A stretch of DNA of 64,000 bases from Limosilactobacillus reuteri (GCF_034259105.1 NZ_CP139478.1:1-64000); one strand, 5' to 3'. Positions 37,691 to 46,350 are shown, counted from the first letter of the stretch. Made by a program: numbers and translations. Notes: generated by a model from the letters alone, not told the origin.

Positions 37691-38013
37691 TGTGGATAAG
37701 TCAGTGGATAACTAACAGTAAATTTAAAGTAATTTTATAAATGTTGGTATATCAATAAGATTTATTGTTCAAAACTTATCCACAAGTTGAATGTGTATTT
37801 GTGGATAAGTGGAATTCTTTGTATAATCACTGTAACAACGTTTACGGGCCCAAGGTATTACAGAATCATTACTGAACGATTGTTCCTGTAGATAACTGTG
37901 GATAAGTAATTTTTAAGAAAACGCTTTTTCAACAAAAAATTAACCGAACATTCGGGAAAAGTAAAAAAATCTACACTGGCCTGTGGATAACTTTGTGGAT
38001 AAACTGTGGAAGG
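37691..38013. other. DnaA-box cluster upstream of rlmH
   Basis: Perfect boxes (TTATCCACA or its inverse TGTGGATAA) lie at 37691, 37776, 37800, 37897, 37982 and 37994. Near-matches lie at 37703 (AGTGGATAA), 37887 (TGTAGATAA) and 38005 (TGTGGAAGG). Several are tandem with 10-12 base centre spacing, about one helical turn, and five of the six perfect boxes point the same way. The 37557-38024 interval has no gene and includes AT-rich stretches at 37720-37775 and 37906-37975. It contains more perfect boxes than the dnaA-dnaN gap itself. Confidence 0.9.
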
Positions 38014-38024
38014 TAGTGGATATC

Positions 38025-38504
38025 TTGAATATAAAAATTGTTGGTGTGGGTAAGTTAAAAGAAAAGTATTTTAAGGCGGGAATTGCCGAATATGCTAAAC
38101 GACTTGGACGTTATTGTAAATTTGAAATTGTTGAGGTTCCTGATGAAAAAGCGCCTGAATCTTTAAGCCAAGCAGAAATGGATGAAGTAATGGCAAAGGA
38201 GGGGGAACGAATTCTTGATAAAATCAAAGATCGCGAATATGTGTATGCTTTAGCGATTAAAGGCAAAGAACGTTCTTCTGAAGAGTTTGCAAAAGAGATC
38301 AATAAATTAACAACTTATGGTCACAGTGATATTACTTTTGTGATCGGCGGTTCGTTAGGCTTAAGTCCAGCAGTATTAAAACGGGCAGATGCTCAAATCT
38401 CGTTTGGGCGTTTTACCTTGCCTCATCAATTAATGCGTTTAGTTTTAAGCGAACAAATTTATCGTGCTTTTACCATCATCAATGGCCTTCCATATCATAA
38501 ATAA
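38025..38504 (+). CDS. rlmH: 23S rRNA pseudouridine1915 N3-methyltransferase RlmH
   Basis: This SPOUT-family enzyme methylates pseudouridine 1915 of 23S rRNA. The TTG at 38025 gives the standard 159 residues beginning [16 protein letters not shown]. The longer frame from 37983 would translate DnaA boxes. The SAM-binding knot shows [18 protein letters not shown] and the C-terminal [37 protein letters not shown] lies upstream. Expression could be influenced by DnaA bound next to its start. Confidence 0.97.
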   Translation: MNIKIVGVGKLKEKYFKAGIAEYAKRLGRYCKFEIVEVPDEKAPESLSQAEMDEVMAKEGERILDKIKDREYVYALAIKGKERSSEEFAKEINKLTTYGHSDITFVIGGSLGLSPAVLKRADAQISFGRFTLPHQLMRLVLSEQIYRAFTIINGLPYHK

Positions 38505-38647
38505 AGAATTTCTTGAGTTTTGTTTAGATTATTATTTATCGTTGTTAACGATGGTATAGTAGTAAATATGAAGTGTAATGGCATAAGAATTAAAGGATTT
38601 GATTTAAGATAGGCATACGAGGTTATCAAGTAATTCTTTTAGGAGCA

Positions 38648-38866
38648 ATGGCAGGAATATGCATTTTAGTGATGCAAGGAAAAGCAAGTGCAAGGATAGT
38701 GAATGAAGCACGGCTGACATTGCCTAATGAAAAAAGAATTGAGCATGATGAATTTGAACGTTACCAGTTTCGGGCAAAACAGTTACGAACTTGGTGGCAG
38801 GTCAAGCGACCGAAATATAAAATTGATTGGTCATTTTATCATAAGAAACGAGGATACTGGGATTAG
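38648..38866 (+). CDS. small basic protein with N-terminal hydrophobic segment
   Basis: This 72-residue product is not recognised. A hydrophobic stretch (GAMAGICILVM) is followed by a basic, aromatic-rich tail (FRAKQLRTWWQVKRPKYKIDW and SFYHKKRGYWD). The open frame extends upstream to 38603 without a usual start codon and would add KIGIRGYQVILL. The true start is therefore uncertain. AGGAG at 38641 is rather close to the ATG. A terminator follows directly, which supports a real transcript. Confidence 0.5.
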   Translation: MAGICILVMQGKASARIVNEARLTLPNEKRIEHDEFERYQFRAKQLRTWWQVKRPKYKIDWSFYHKKRGYWD

Positions 38867-38886
38867 CTCAGGTCCTCGTTTTTCTT
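38847..38886 (+). terminator. terminator after the small basic protein
   Basis: AACGAGGA with an inner CTG/CAG helix pairs with TCCTCGTT, followed by a T-run. Confidence 0.8.
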
Positions 38887-38918
38887 TTAACTTTTCAAAA
38901 AAGCTATTAAAATGAAGA

Positions 38919-40198
38919 TCCTAAATTTCAAGAATAAGTTAGCCACTGGACTCAAATAAATAATACTGACCAATTGATTATTGGTTGATGGAGCTGTGAT
39001 ATCTCTTGGTAGAAGGCCTTACGATAGATATCCATTGACGAATGTCCATTAAACATAGCTCGTGGATAGTGATTCATCCAATCATTAGTCGCTATGATCT
39101 GAGCACTACTATAGTTATTTATAGCTTCACCTTTGGTAATCTCCTTGCGGAGAAACCGGTTATTGATCTCATTGGATCCACGTTCCCAAGGGGAATACGG
39201 ATCAGCATAGAAAACATGATCGTGAACTTGTGTTAACTCACTAAATTCTGAACCGTTGTCAGAGGTTATTGTCTTAAAGATGCGATAGTAAGCATCTGTG
39301 CCCATTTTCTGGCGTAAATTTATAAAGAACTGATTTACTGCATGCGCAGTTTTACCAGCAATTTTACTCGTGATATTAACTCGTGAAAGGCGATCAGTCA
39401 TTACTAGTACAACACTGTCATTACCGTTTTTCTGTCCCTGAACTGTATCTAGTTCCCAATGGCCAATTTCGGACCGTTGGTCCGCAGTTTGAGGTCGTTG
39501 AGCAATATTAGGCCCTAAGCACCTTTTAGCTTGCGGATGAGTTCGATGATGCTTACGTTTAGGTTTTTCAAAGAGGTCTAAATTGGACGTACGAAGCACA
39601 CCCTCATTAATCCATTGATATAAAGTTACAACCGACTTTGGGATCAGGGTGCCATCATTCATTAAATCTCGAGCCTTATAAATAACCGCTTGTGGGGAGT
39701 AATGGTGGTCGTCAAACTCACCAAGCATTAGCTGATCAGCTAATCGTAAAAATTGCTTTGAAGAATAATATAAGCGACGACGACCAGAATGGCGGTGATG
39801 TTCAAGATATGTGGCCTGACCAGCTTCATAACTATAGATGTAGTAAGAATATTCGTAAATCTTACCATTAGATTTTTGACGACGAAGTTGGCGGACCGTA
39901 CCACGGTTGAGCTCGTTATTAATTGTTTGATGATTAACTCCTAATTGGCGACCAATTGCGCGATTGGAAAGTCCTTGCGACTTTAAAGTCGCAATCATCA
40001 CACGTTCTTCTTTAGTAAGATGAGCATTCTTTTTATGAGTAGTCAATAAACTAGTAGACATGGTATCATTTAAGTGCGTCATTTGACGGACATCCTTTCA
40101 TATAGGTTTGGTTCACTTAATATGATACCTGATGTCACGCCGAATGGCGTTTTTTATTTACCACCAACTGGGTGGCTAACTTCATTCTATAATCCACC
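38919..40198 (-). mobile_element. IS30-family element type B, copy 2
   Basis: This is an inverted, same-length (1,280 bases) copy of the element at 18837-20116, with identical ends (TCCTAAATTT and AATCCACC in this orientation). The encoded transposases are identical, so the two copies are recent and could recombine. Confidence 0.93.
38952..40082 (-). CDS. IS30-family transposase (type B, copy 2)
   Basis: The 376-residue DDE transposase is identical to the product of 18953-20083, with the same two HTH segments, HWELDTVQG, TSDNGSEF and GSNEINNRFLRKE. The bulged 15-bp inverted repeat around its start codon is also preserved. The frame is intact. Confidence 0.95.
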   Translation of the reverse strand: MTHLNDTMSTSLLTTHKKNAHLTKEERVMIATLKSQGLSNRAIGRQLGVNHQTINNELNRGTVRQLRRQKSNGKIYEYSYYIYSYEAGQATYLEHHRHSGRRRLYYSSKQFLRLADQLMLGEFDDHHYSPQAVIYKARDLMNDGTLIPKSVVTLYQWINEGVLRTSNLDLFEKPKRKHHRTHPQAKRCLGPNIAQRPQTADQRSEIGHWELDTVQGQKNGNDSVVLVMTDRLSRVNITSKIAGKTAHAVNQFFINLRQKMGTDAYYRIFKTITSDNGSEFSELTQVHDHVFYADPYSPWERGSNEINNRFLRKEITKGEAINNYSSAQIIATNDWMNHYPRAMFNGHSSMDIYRKAFYQEISQLHQPIINWSVLFI

Positions 40199-40231
40199 AG
40201 TTAAAAGCATTAACCAATTTTCTTGAAAATA

Positions 40232-40275
40232 AATAGGAGTAGCTTAGACGAATGCCTAGAATACTCCTATTTTTT
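40232..40275 (+). terminator. strong terminator hairpin
   Basis: AATAGGAGTA pairs with TACTCCTATT, followed by TTTTT. The 40199-40566 gap contains this, the terminator at 40531 and no credible gene. Only an 11-codon frame lacking a correctly spaced ribosome binding site was seen. Confidence 0.8.
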
Positions 40276-40530
40276 GTGATTAAACTAGTAGAGAATGCAT
40301 GAATAGATTAGAAAGGCTCCACGGACTAAAAGGTCAATAGAGGAGATGAGAAAAGGAATGAAACAAACCACAGAATAATGGTAACTATTCAGAAATAAAA
40401 GTTTACGCTTTGATAGTATTTTCTGTTGAACTTATAAGATATAGAGACTACTCCTTTTACTCATGGTTATTATATTCTGATTTGTACTATTTTTAATAAT
40501 TTACAGAATTCGTATAGGTTGCCTATTTAG

Positions 40531-40564
40531 AAAAACGCCCTGGAAAAATCCAAGGCGTTTTTTT
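40531..40564. terminator. terminator of the aminotransferase-hydroxyacid dehydrogenase-osmC operon
   Basis: AAAAACGCCCTGGA pairs with TCCAAGGCGTTTTT, with T-runs on both strands. On the minus strand it lies just after the OsmC-like gene. Confidence 0.88.
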
Positions 40565-40566
40565 AA

Positions 40567-40995
40567 CTAATCAACTTTTACAAATCCATCTTGAACAAAT
40601 TTTGTTCCGTAAGTTAGGGTGTTTTCCACGGGACACTTTGCGGCAACGTCAGCGAGGAACTTCTTGATGTCTTCATCAGACTCGCTGCTGCGAAGGTGTG
40701 GTTGGTAACGGATCTCAGTAAATTTACGAACATTCTTACCATCAGCAACATCTTCACGACCAAGATCACCCTCGATTGTTACCCAAAAAGCTCGTAAATC
40801 AAAGTTACGTTTTTTAGCTAATGCTTGGGCAGTGATTGCCTGGCAGGCACCAAATGATGCAAGGAGAATTTCTACTGGATTCATCCCCGTATTTGTACTT
40901 TCTGGTTCATCAAATGTAATTTCAAAGCCACGCGTACTGGCTGAAACCTGCATTCCCGTTGTTGTCTTAGTTGCTGTTACTTTATATTTACTCAT
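40567..40995 (-). CDS. OsmC/Ohr-family protein
   Basis: The 142-residue protein begins MSKYKVTATKTTTGMQVSAS. It has the OsmC pattern with NPVEILLASFGACQAITAQALAKK (reactive Cys) and AAKCPVENTL (second Cys). Members reduce organic hydroperoxides. AAGGAGGG precedes this ATG, so the 18-residue N-terminal extension of the open frame is rejected. It is the third gene of the operon behind the aromatic leader. Confidence 0.88.
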   Translation of the reverse strand: MSKYKVTATKTTTGMQVSASTRGFEITFDEPESTNTGMNPVEILLASFGACQAITAQALAKKRNFDLRAFWVTIEGDLGREDVADGKNVRKFTEIRYQPHLRSSESDEDIKKFLADVAAKCPVENTLTYGTKFVQDGFVKVD

Positions 40996-41062
40996 AGCCG
41001 TTCCCTCCTTTAATACCCATAGTGTAATCGAGACGATACTTTTGGTCAATGAGGGTGCTCAA

Positions 41063-42058
41063 TTATAAGGTGATTTCATGTGGTGATTTTTCGCCATTAA
41101 GGATTGTCATCACATCATCAAGTGAAATATCCACCATGTTTTTGACAGCTAAATTAGTAAAGAAGGCAATGTGGGGAGTAAGAATGACATTATCCATTTC
41201 GTGTAATTCTTTAACAAGCGGCTGATCGTCAAGCCCTTTTTCTCGGCGATTTGTGGCCGCCACCGTTTCTTCACCTTCAAAAGTGTCAAGGGCGGCCGCT
41301 GCAATTGTTCCTTTTTTAAGGGCCGCAACTAAATCAGCTGTATTAACGACTGGACCACGGCTAGCATTAACCAAACCGGCAGTTGGTTTCATCATTGCAA
41401 AGTCGTTAGCAGTTAACAACCCTTTAGAAGTTGGGTTTAAATCGACATGGAGACTAACAATATCGGCTTGCTTTAGTAATTCTTCTTTAGAAACGAACTG
41501 GACAATTTCATCGAGGTCAGTGCGCGGATTCGTGTCATATCCTAGAACGGTAGCACCCAATGCATGAAGAAGTTTTGCCAGGGTTCCGCCAATGCGTCCA
41601 ACACCAATAATCCCAATCGTGGCAGTATGAATTTCAGTCGATTGTTCATCGCTAAACCAGCGGAAGTCATTTTCGGCGACTTGGTGGTCAAAGCGGTAAG
41701 TTTTCCTAAGTAACCGGAAAATCTGCATTAATGCAAACTCGGCGACACTCCGCGGTGAATATGCTGGTACATTGGTCACGACTAGGTCATTTTCGTTAGC
41801 TTTTTTGATGTCGACCATGTCAAATCCAGCTGTCCGCGTTGCAATCTGTTTGAGCCCATTGGTATGGAGCTTTTCATAAATATCAGCCGGAACTTTACTA
41901 CGTTGCTGAATCACGAGTCCATCAACATCGACCGTTAATTCAACAGCATCGTCAATCAATTTCGGCGTTGTGATGATTTCGATATTGTGTTCTTTTGCGT
42001 ATTCGTTAATGGCGGTTTGTTCATCGTCCCGCACACTAGTCATCAAGATTTTTGTCAT
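41063..42058 (-). CDS. D-2-hydroxyacid dehydrogenase (D-lactate/D-hydroxyisocaproate type)
   Basis: The 331-residue NAD-dependent enzyme has GIIGVGRIGG (about 152). The active-site Arg lies in NASRGPVV (about 235), Glu in TFEGEE (about 263) and His in TPHIAFF (about 296). Such enzymes reduce 2-keto acids to D-2-hydroxy acids. The start is one base after the aminotransferase stop, with AAGGAG at the junction. Together the pair could turn aromatic amino acids into aryl-lactates such as phenyllactate or indolelactate. That substrate assignment is inferred from the leader peptide, not from the enzyme sequence. Confidence 0.92.
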   Translation of the reverse strand: MTKILMTSVRDDEQTAINEYAKEHNIEIITTPKLIDDAVELTVDVDGLVIQQRSKVPADIYEKLHTNGLKQIATRTAGFDMVDIKKANENDLVVTNVPAYSPRSVAEFALMQIFRLLRKTYRFDHQVAENDFRWFSDEQSTEIHTATIGIIGVGRIGGTLAKLLHALGATVLGYDTNPRTDLDEIVQFVSKEELLKQADIVSLHVDLNPTSKGLLTANDFAMMKPTAGLVNASRGPVVNTADLVAALKKGTIAAAALDTFEGEETVAATNRREKGLDDQPLVKELHEMDNVILTPHIAFFTNLAVKNMVDISLDDVMTILNGEKSPHEITL

Positions 42059-42059
42059 G

Positions 42060-43247
42060 TTAATTCTCCTTGTTAATGAAGGATGCAATGTTATCAAGAG
42101 CTCCGGTTAGATTTTCCATACTGGTTGCGTAACTAATTCGAACATATCCTTGGCCGCCAGCTCCAAAGAAGGAACCAGGAATCACAGCAACTTTTCCTTC
42201 ATTGGCAAGATCTGTCGCAAATTTAAGGTCATCATTACCATATTGTTCAGGAATCTTGGCAAATACGTAGAAGGCTCCTTGGGGATTAATCAGCTCGAAC
42301 CCTAATTTTTGGAGGCTATTAACAACAAAATCTCGTCGTTGCTCATAGGCATTTTTCATTTCTTGAGTAGCTGTTTTTCCTTCGTTAGTACCAAATGCGG
42401 CTACTGCAGCGGCCATTGCTGGATTAGAAGCCGCGGTTACTAACATCGCGTGAATGGCACTGACTGATTTCATCAATTCTTGCGGCCCAGCGATAAAACC
42501 AATTCGGTAACCAGTCATTGCATGTGATTTTGAGGCACCATTTAAAATTAGCGTTTGTTCGGGGATGGAATTAGCAATTGAAGTATGAGTAGCCCCGTAA
42601 ACAAGTTCAGAGTAAATCTCATCGGCAATTACAATCAGGTTAGTTGATTTAACTGTATCGGCTAGTGCTTTAATTTGGTCTTGGGTGTAAGTAACACCAG
42701 TTGGGTTGGAGGGGTAGTTAAGAACTAGTCCTTTTGCGTTAGGATGTTCTTCTAGTACGCTTTGGAGTCTTGCGGGTGTGAGAACAAAATCATCGCTGCT
42801 TGTATCAACTTCGATCGGAATCCCACCCAGAATCTTTGTGACAGCCATGTAGAAGGGGAAAGTTGGGGTTGGAATGATAATTTCATCGCCAGGATTAATA
42901 ATAGTAGAAAGAGAAGCGAAAATTCCCTCTGTTGCACCAACTGTAACAGCAATTTCGTTTTCCGGATCGTATTCCAGCTCGTAACGATCTTGCATGAAGT
43001 GAGCGATTGCTTGGCGTAGTGCTAAGGTCCCATTTCCCGGAGCATAGTGTGAATCATTGGCATTGATGCTATCGATTGCGGCCTGCTTCATTGCGGCTGG
43101 CACATTAAAGTCTGGTTCACCTAATGTTAGTTTAATGATGCCAGGGATTGCGCTGACTTGGTAATCAAATTCGCGGATCCCGCCAGGAGTGAGTTTAGCG
43201 AAATTATTGTTAAGACGATTGAGAATTTCTTTTTTAGTAGTTGGCAT
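42060..43247 (-). CDS. class I PLP-dependent aminotransferase
   Basis: The 395-residue protein of the PatA/AraT-like fold-type I group has a PLP lysine in LNGASKSHAMTGYRIGF (about 238), YPSNPTGVT, and the C-terminal Arg in GQGYVRISYATS. It transfers an amino group to a keto acid. GGAGG precedes the ATG. The leader ORF with Tyr-Val-Phe-Trp-Phe and a terminator lie 165-235 bases upstream, so aromatic amino acids are the likely signals and possibly the substrates. A methionine or aspartate specificity cannot be excluded. Confidence 0.92.
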   Translation of the reverse strand: MPTTKKEILNRLNNNFAKLTPGGIREFDYQVSAIPGIIKLTLGEPDFNVPAAMKQAAIDSINANDSHYAPGNGTLALRQAIAHFMQDRYELEYDPENEIAVTVGATEGIFASLSTIINPGDEIIIPTPTFPFYMAVTKILGGIPIEVDTSSDDFVLTPARLQSVLEEHPNAKGLVLNYPSNPTGVTYTQDQIKALADTVKSTNLIVIADEIYSELVYGATHTSIANSIPEQTLILNGASKSHAMTGYRIGFIAGPQELMKSVSAIHAMLVTAASNPAMAAAVAAFGTNEGKTATQEMKNAYEQRRDFVVNSLQKLGFELINPQGAFYVFAKIPEQYGNDDLKFATDLANEGKVAVIPGSFFGAGGQGYVRISYATSMENLTGALDNIASFINKEN

Positions 43248-43284
43248 GATAAATTCCTCCTATATAATATGTAGATTTAGAAAA

Positions 43285-43326
43285 AAGAAGCCCTGAATGC
43301 TATAGGAAAAACATCCAGGGCTTCTT
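43285..43326 (-). terminator. attenuator terminator of the aminotransferase operon
   Basis: On the minus strand AAGAAGCCCTGGATG pairs with CATTCAGGGCTTCTT, followed by TTTT. It lies between the leader ORF and the aminotransferase gene, so transcription must pass it to express the operon. Confidence 0.9.
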
Positions 43327-43437
43327 GATCAGATTGGAATGAGTATAAAAGAGGCTCTCGGATGTTTGGGGGTCATCCGGGAACATCACAATGATAAAAT
43401 CACTGCTGGTTAGCGGACGGTAATCGCGCTAAACCAG
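43327..43437 (-). promoter_or_regulatory. chain of leader hairpins competing with the terminator
   Basis: On the minus strand CTGGTTTAGCG (43437-43427, covering the Trp-Phe-Ser-Ala codons) pairs with CGCTAACCAG (43415-43406, covering the last codon and stop). Next come CAGTGAT/ATCATTG (43405-43389) and CGGATG/CATCCG (43379-43359). CATCC of the last hairpin can alternatively pair with GGATG in the 5' arm of the terminator. A ribosome stalled on the aromatic codons would open the first helix. Confidence 0.65.
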
Positions 43438-43481
43438 AAGACATACGCTTGATTCAAGTGAATTGTCGCAGTGCACATCAT
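43410..43481 (-). CDS. leader peptide rich in aromatic codons
   Basis: The 23-codon ORF is MMCTATIHLNQAYVFWFSAI followed by TVR and TAA. AAGGAGG lies 5 bases before the first ATG (43487-43493 on the plus strand). The codons TAT, TTC, TGG and TTT at positions 13, 15, 16 and 17 lie just upstream of a helix and a terminator. This is the classic shape of a ribosome-mediated attenuator, here sensing Tyr, Phe and Trp. The 43248-43753 gap holds this leader, its promoter and the promoter of the HTH gene. Confidence 0.8.
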   Translation of the reverse strand: MMCTATIHLNQAYVFWFSAITVR

Positions 43482-43514
43482 TGTGTCCTCCTTTTGATTA
43501 ACTGATTATTAATT

Positions 43515-43542
43515 ATTCTAATTTTTTTTTAATTTTTGTCAA
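43515..43542 (-). promoter_or_regulatory. promoter of the aromatic leader
   Basis: On the minus strand TTGACA (43542-43537), a 16-base A/T spacer and TAGAAT (43520-43515) form a near-consensus promoter about 30 bases before the leader start codon. Confidence 0.8.
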
Positions 43543-43699
43543 GAGTTGATTGAGAAAAATTATTAATTACAAAATTATTTATTGATTACAAATGTAAATA
43601 TAAAAAAAGTGTGAAAATGTTTGTGATTATTAATTCGCCTTTAATTTAATATTAGATTTATATTCTACAATTTTTTTTATTTTTTTCGTGTCTTTTTTG

Positions 43700-43727
43700 T
43701 TGTCTTACTCCACAAATATGATATAAT
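43700..43727 (+). promoter_or_regulatory. promoter of the small HTH gene
   Basis: TTGTCT, a 16-base spacer and TATAAT, 26 bases before the start codon. Confidence 0.7.
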
Positions 43728-43753
43728 ATTAATTGTAAAGGAAGTGGGTAGCA

Positions 43754-43975
43754 ATGCGGATCGACATCAAACATTATTTGGAAGTTAACCACTTGACCAT
43801 TTATCAAGTTTCCAAGCGTTCCGGTTACGGCTACACGACTTTACACAAATCGTTTAACAAAACACAGTCTAGTTCGACCTCGCTTAACCTGCGTGATCTT
43901 GATGCCTTGGCTCGTGCTCAGGACAAGAGCATGTGGAAGGTCCTTAAAGAACTAGAAGAGCATTACCTCGAATGA
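43754..43975 (+). CDS. small HTH protein
   Basis: The 73-residue protein has an XRE-like helix-turn-helix (LTIYQVSKRSGYGYTTLHKSF) and a C-terminal helical tail (LRDLDALARAQDKSMWKVLKEL). It contains nothing else, so it is a stand-alone DNA-binding domain. GGAAGTGGG precedes the ATG. The gene is richer in GC than the very AT-rich 200 bases before it. It is divergent from the aromatic leader operon and upstream of clpL. It could regulate either, but this is a guess. Confidence 0.75.
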   Translation: MRIDIKHYLEVNHLTIYQVSKRSGYGYTTLHKSFNKTQSSSTSLNLRDLDALARAQDKSMWKVLKELEEHYLE

Positions 43976-44092
43976 GATTGTGGCTTTGCTGTAGCCACAG
44001 GAAGTTAAATGCGTTAACTTTTAACTTCTAGAATACTTAGACTACGAAACTTAGAAAACAAAATATTATATTTAATTGAGGAGGGATTGCAT

Positions 44093-46330
44093 ATGGCTCA
44101 AAACCCAATGAATCCATTTGATAACGACATGAATGACATCTTTAATCAATTAATGGGTGGCATGAATGGTTTCAATTCTGATAATCGGCGTTACCTAATC
44201 AATGGTCGTGAAGTAACACCAGAAGAATTTGCTGAATATCGTAGAACTGGTCAATTGCCAGGCGGTGCAAATCCTCAACAAGGTGGGCAACCTGGCCCTC
44301 AACCTAACGCAGGTAAGGACAGTATCTTACACAAGTTAGGTCGAAACTTAACTCAAGAAGCTCGTGAACATGAACTTGACCCTGTTATTGGTCGGAACAA
44401 GGAAATCCAAGAAACAGCTGAAATTTTAAGCCGGCGGACAAAGAACAATCCTGTATTAGTTGGGGACGCTGGTGTTGGTAAGACTGCTGTTGTTGAAGGA
44501 TTAGCACAAGCAATTGTTTCCGGCGATGTACCAGCTGCTATCAAGGACAAGGAAATTATCAGTATCGATATTTCTGGCCTTGAAGCAGGTACTCAATACC
44601 GTGGTAGCTTTGAAGAAAACATGCAAAAGTTGGTTGATGAAGTCAAGAAGGCTGGAAATATCATCCTCTTCTTCGATGAAATTCACCAAATTATCGGTGC
44701 CGGTTCAACTGGTGATTCTAGTGGTTCCAAGGGTATGTCTGACATTATTAAGCCAGCATTATCCCGTGGTGAACTAACGGTTATCGGTGCAACTACTCAA
44801 GATGAATACCGGAACACTATTATGAAGGATGCTGCATTAGCACGGCGGTTCAATCCTGTTACGGTTAATGCTCCAAGCAAAGCTGATACATTGGCCATCC
44901 TTAAAGGTATCCGTGACTTGTACGAACGTCACCACAATGTAAAGTTACCAGATGACGTTCTCCAAGCTGCTGTTGATTACTCTGTTCAATACATGCCACA
45001 ACGCGCATTACCTGACAAGGCTATCGACTTAATCGATATGACCGCTGCTCACTTAGCAGCAAAGCACCCAGCACGTGATGCTAAGGCAATTGAAAAAGAT
45101 ATCGAAGCAGAAGAAAAGAAGCAAAAAGCGGCTGCTAAGAAAGAAGATTACAAGGCTGCCCAAGATGCTAAGGAAAAGATTGCTGACTTGAAGAAGCAAT
45201 TGAGTGAAAACTCTGAATCTGAAAAGGTTACTGCTACTCCAGAAGACGTTGCTAAGGCTGTAGAACGAATGACTGGTATTCCAGTTTCCAAGATTGGTGC
45301 TAGTGACGTTGAACGTTTAAAGGACATGGAAAAGCGGCTTAAAGGCAAGGTTATTGGCCAAGACAAAGCTGTTGAAGCAGTTGCTCGTGCTATTCGTCGT
45401 AATCGTGCTGGATTTGACGAAGGCGATTCACCAATTGGTAGTTTCCTCTTCGTTGGACCTACTGGTGTTGGTAAGACTGAACTTGCTAAGCAACTAGCCC
45501 TTGATATGTTTGGTAGCAAGGATGACATTATTCGGTTAGATATGTCTGAATACTCTGACCGGACAGCCGTATCTAAGATGATCGGTGCTACTGCTGGTTA
45601 TGTTGGTTACGAAGACAACGGTAATACCTTGACTGAAAAGGTTCGTCGTCACCCTTATTCAATTATTCTTCTTGATGAAATTGAAAAGGCTAACCCACAA
45701 GTTATCACCCTCTTGCTTCAAGTGCTTGATGATGGTCGGTTAACTGATGGACAAGGTAACACTATTGACTTTAAGAATACTGTTATCATTGCTACATCAA
45801 ATGCCGGCTATTCCAACGATGCTCCAGTTAAGATGGGTCGGAACGAAGATGAAGAAGACTTGATTAAGAAGTTGACTACTTACTTCCGTCCTGAATTCTT
45901 AAACCGGTTCGACGCTATTGTTGAATTCCACAGCTTGACTAAGGAAGACTTGAAGCAAATCGTTGACTTAATGCTTGCTGAAGTTAACCGGACATTGGCT
46001 AAGAAGGGCATGAATGTTAGGGTTACTGATACTGCAAAGCAATACCTTATTGATGAAGGTTACGATGAAGCCATGGGTGCTCGTCCTCTTCGTCGGGTTA
46101 TCGAACGTGAAATCCGTGATAAGGTAACTGATTACTATCTTGACCACCTCGATGCAAAGAACCTTGTTGCTGAAATGAAGGATGGTCAACTCGTAATTGT
46201 TGATGCTAAGGATGCCGCAAAAGACGATAGTAAAGAATATACTTCACCATCTGAAAAGAAGGATGAAGAAAAAGACGATAAGAAGGAAGAAGACAAGAAC
46301 TCTGACGAAGATAAGAAAGACGAAAAGTAA
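44093..46330 (+). CDS. clpL: ATP-dependent chaperone ClpL
   Basis: This is a stress-induced Hsp100 protein of lactic acid bacteria. The 745 residues have the ClpL-type N-terminus ([16 protein letters not shown] and [20 protein letters not shown]). AAA1 has [10 protein letters not shown] (about 123), a coiled middle region lies at 340-400, and AAA2 has GPTGVGKTE (about 455). The tail is very acidic and Lys/Asp/Glu-rich. No ClpP-binding loop was assigned. The ATG at 44093 has GAGGAGG 8 bases upstream. An in-frame TTG at 44087 is too close. No CtsR box was seen upstream. Confidence 0.95.
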   Translation: MAQNPMNPFDNDMNDIFNQLMGGMNGFNSDNRRYLINGREVTPEEFAEYRRTGQLPGGANPQQGGQPGPQPNAGKDSILHKLGRNLTQEAREHELDPVIGRNKEIQETAEILSRRTKNNPVLVGDAGVGKTAVVEGLAQAIVSGDVPAAIKDKEIISIDISGLEAGTQYRGSFEENMQKLVDEVKKAGNIILFFDEIHQIIGAGSTGDSSGSKGMSDIIKPALSRGELTVIGATTQDEYRNTIMKDAALARRFNPVTVNAPSKADTLAILKGIRDLYERHHNVKLPDDVLQAAVDYSVQYMPQRALPDKAIDLIDMTAAHLAAKHPARDAKAIEKDIEAEEKKQKAAAKKEDYKAAQDAKEKIADLKKQLSENSESEKVTATPEDVAKAVERMTGIPVSKIGASDVERLKDMEKRLKGKVIGQDKAVEAVARAIRRNRAGFDEGDSPIGSFLFVGPTGVGKTELAKQLALDMFGSKDDIIRLDMSEYSDRTAVSKMIGATAGYVGYEDNGNTLTEKVRRHPYSIILLDEIEKANPQVITLLLQVLDDGRLTDGQGNTIDFKNTVIIATSNAGYSNDAPVKMGRNEDEEDLIKKLTTYFRPEFLNRFDAIVEFHSLTKEDLKQIVDLMLAEVNRTLAKKGMNVRVTDTAKQYLIDEGYDEAMGARPLRRVIEREIRDKVTDYYLDHLDAKNLVAEMKDGQLVIVDAKDAAKDDSKEYTSPSEKKDEEKDDKKEEDKNSDEDKKDEK

Positions 46331-46350
46331 TTCTCCTTCATTAAATTAAT

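Noticed and set aside
40340-40380. 11-codon ORF (MRKGMKQTTE) in the gap after the IS30 type B copy
   Set aside because: GAGGAG abuts the ATG directly, and no structure like that of the other leaders follows.
41253-41567. Plus-strand frame of 104 codons opposite the hydroxyacid dehydrogenase
   Set aside because: It is antisense to a complete catalytic gene and lacks a ribosome binding site.
43327-43500. T-box or SAM/lysine riboswitch before the aminotransferase
   Set aside because: No conserved core of these classes is visible, and the leader ORF with terminator explains the region.
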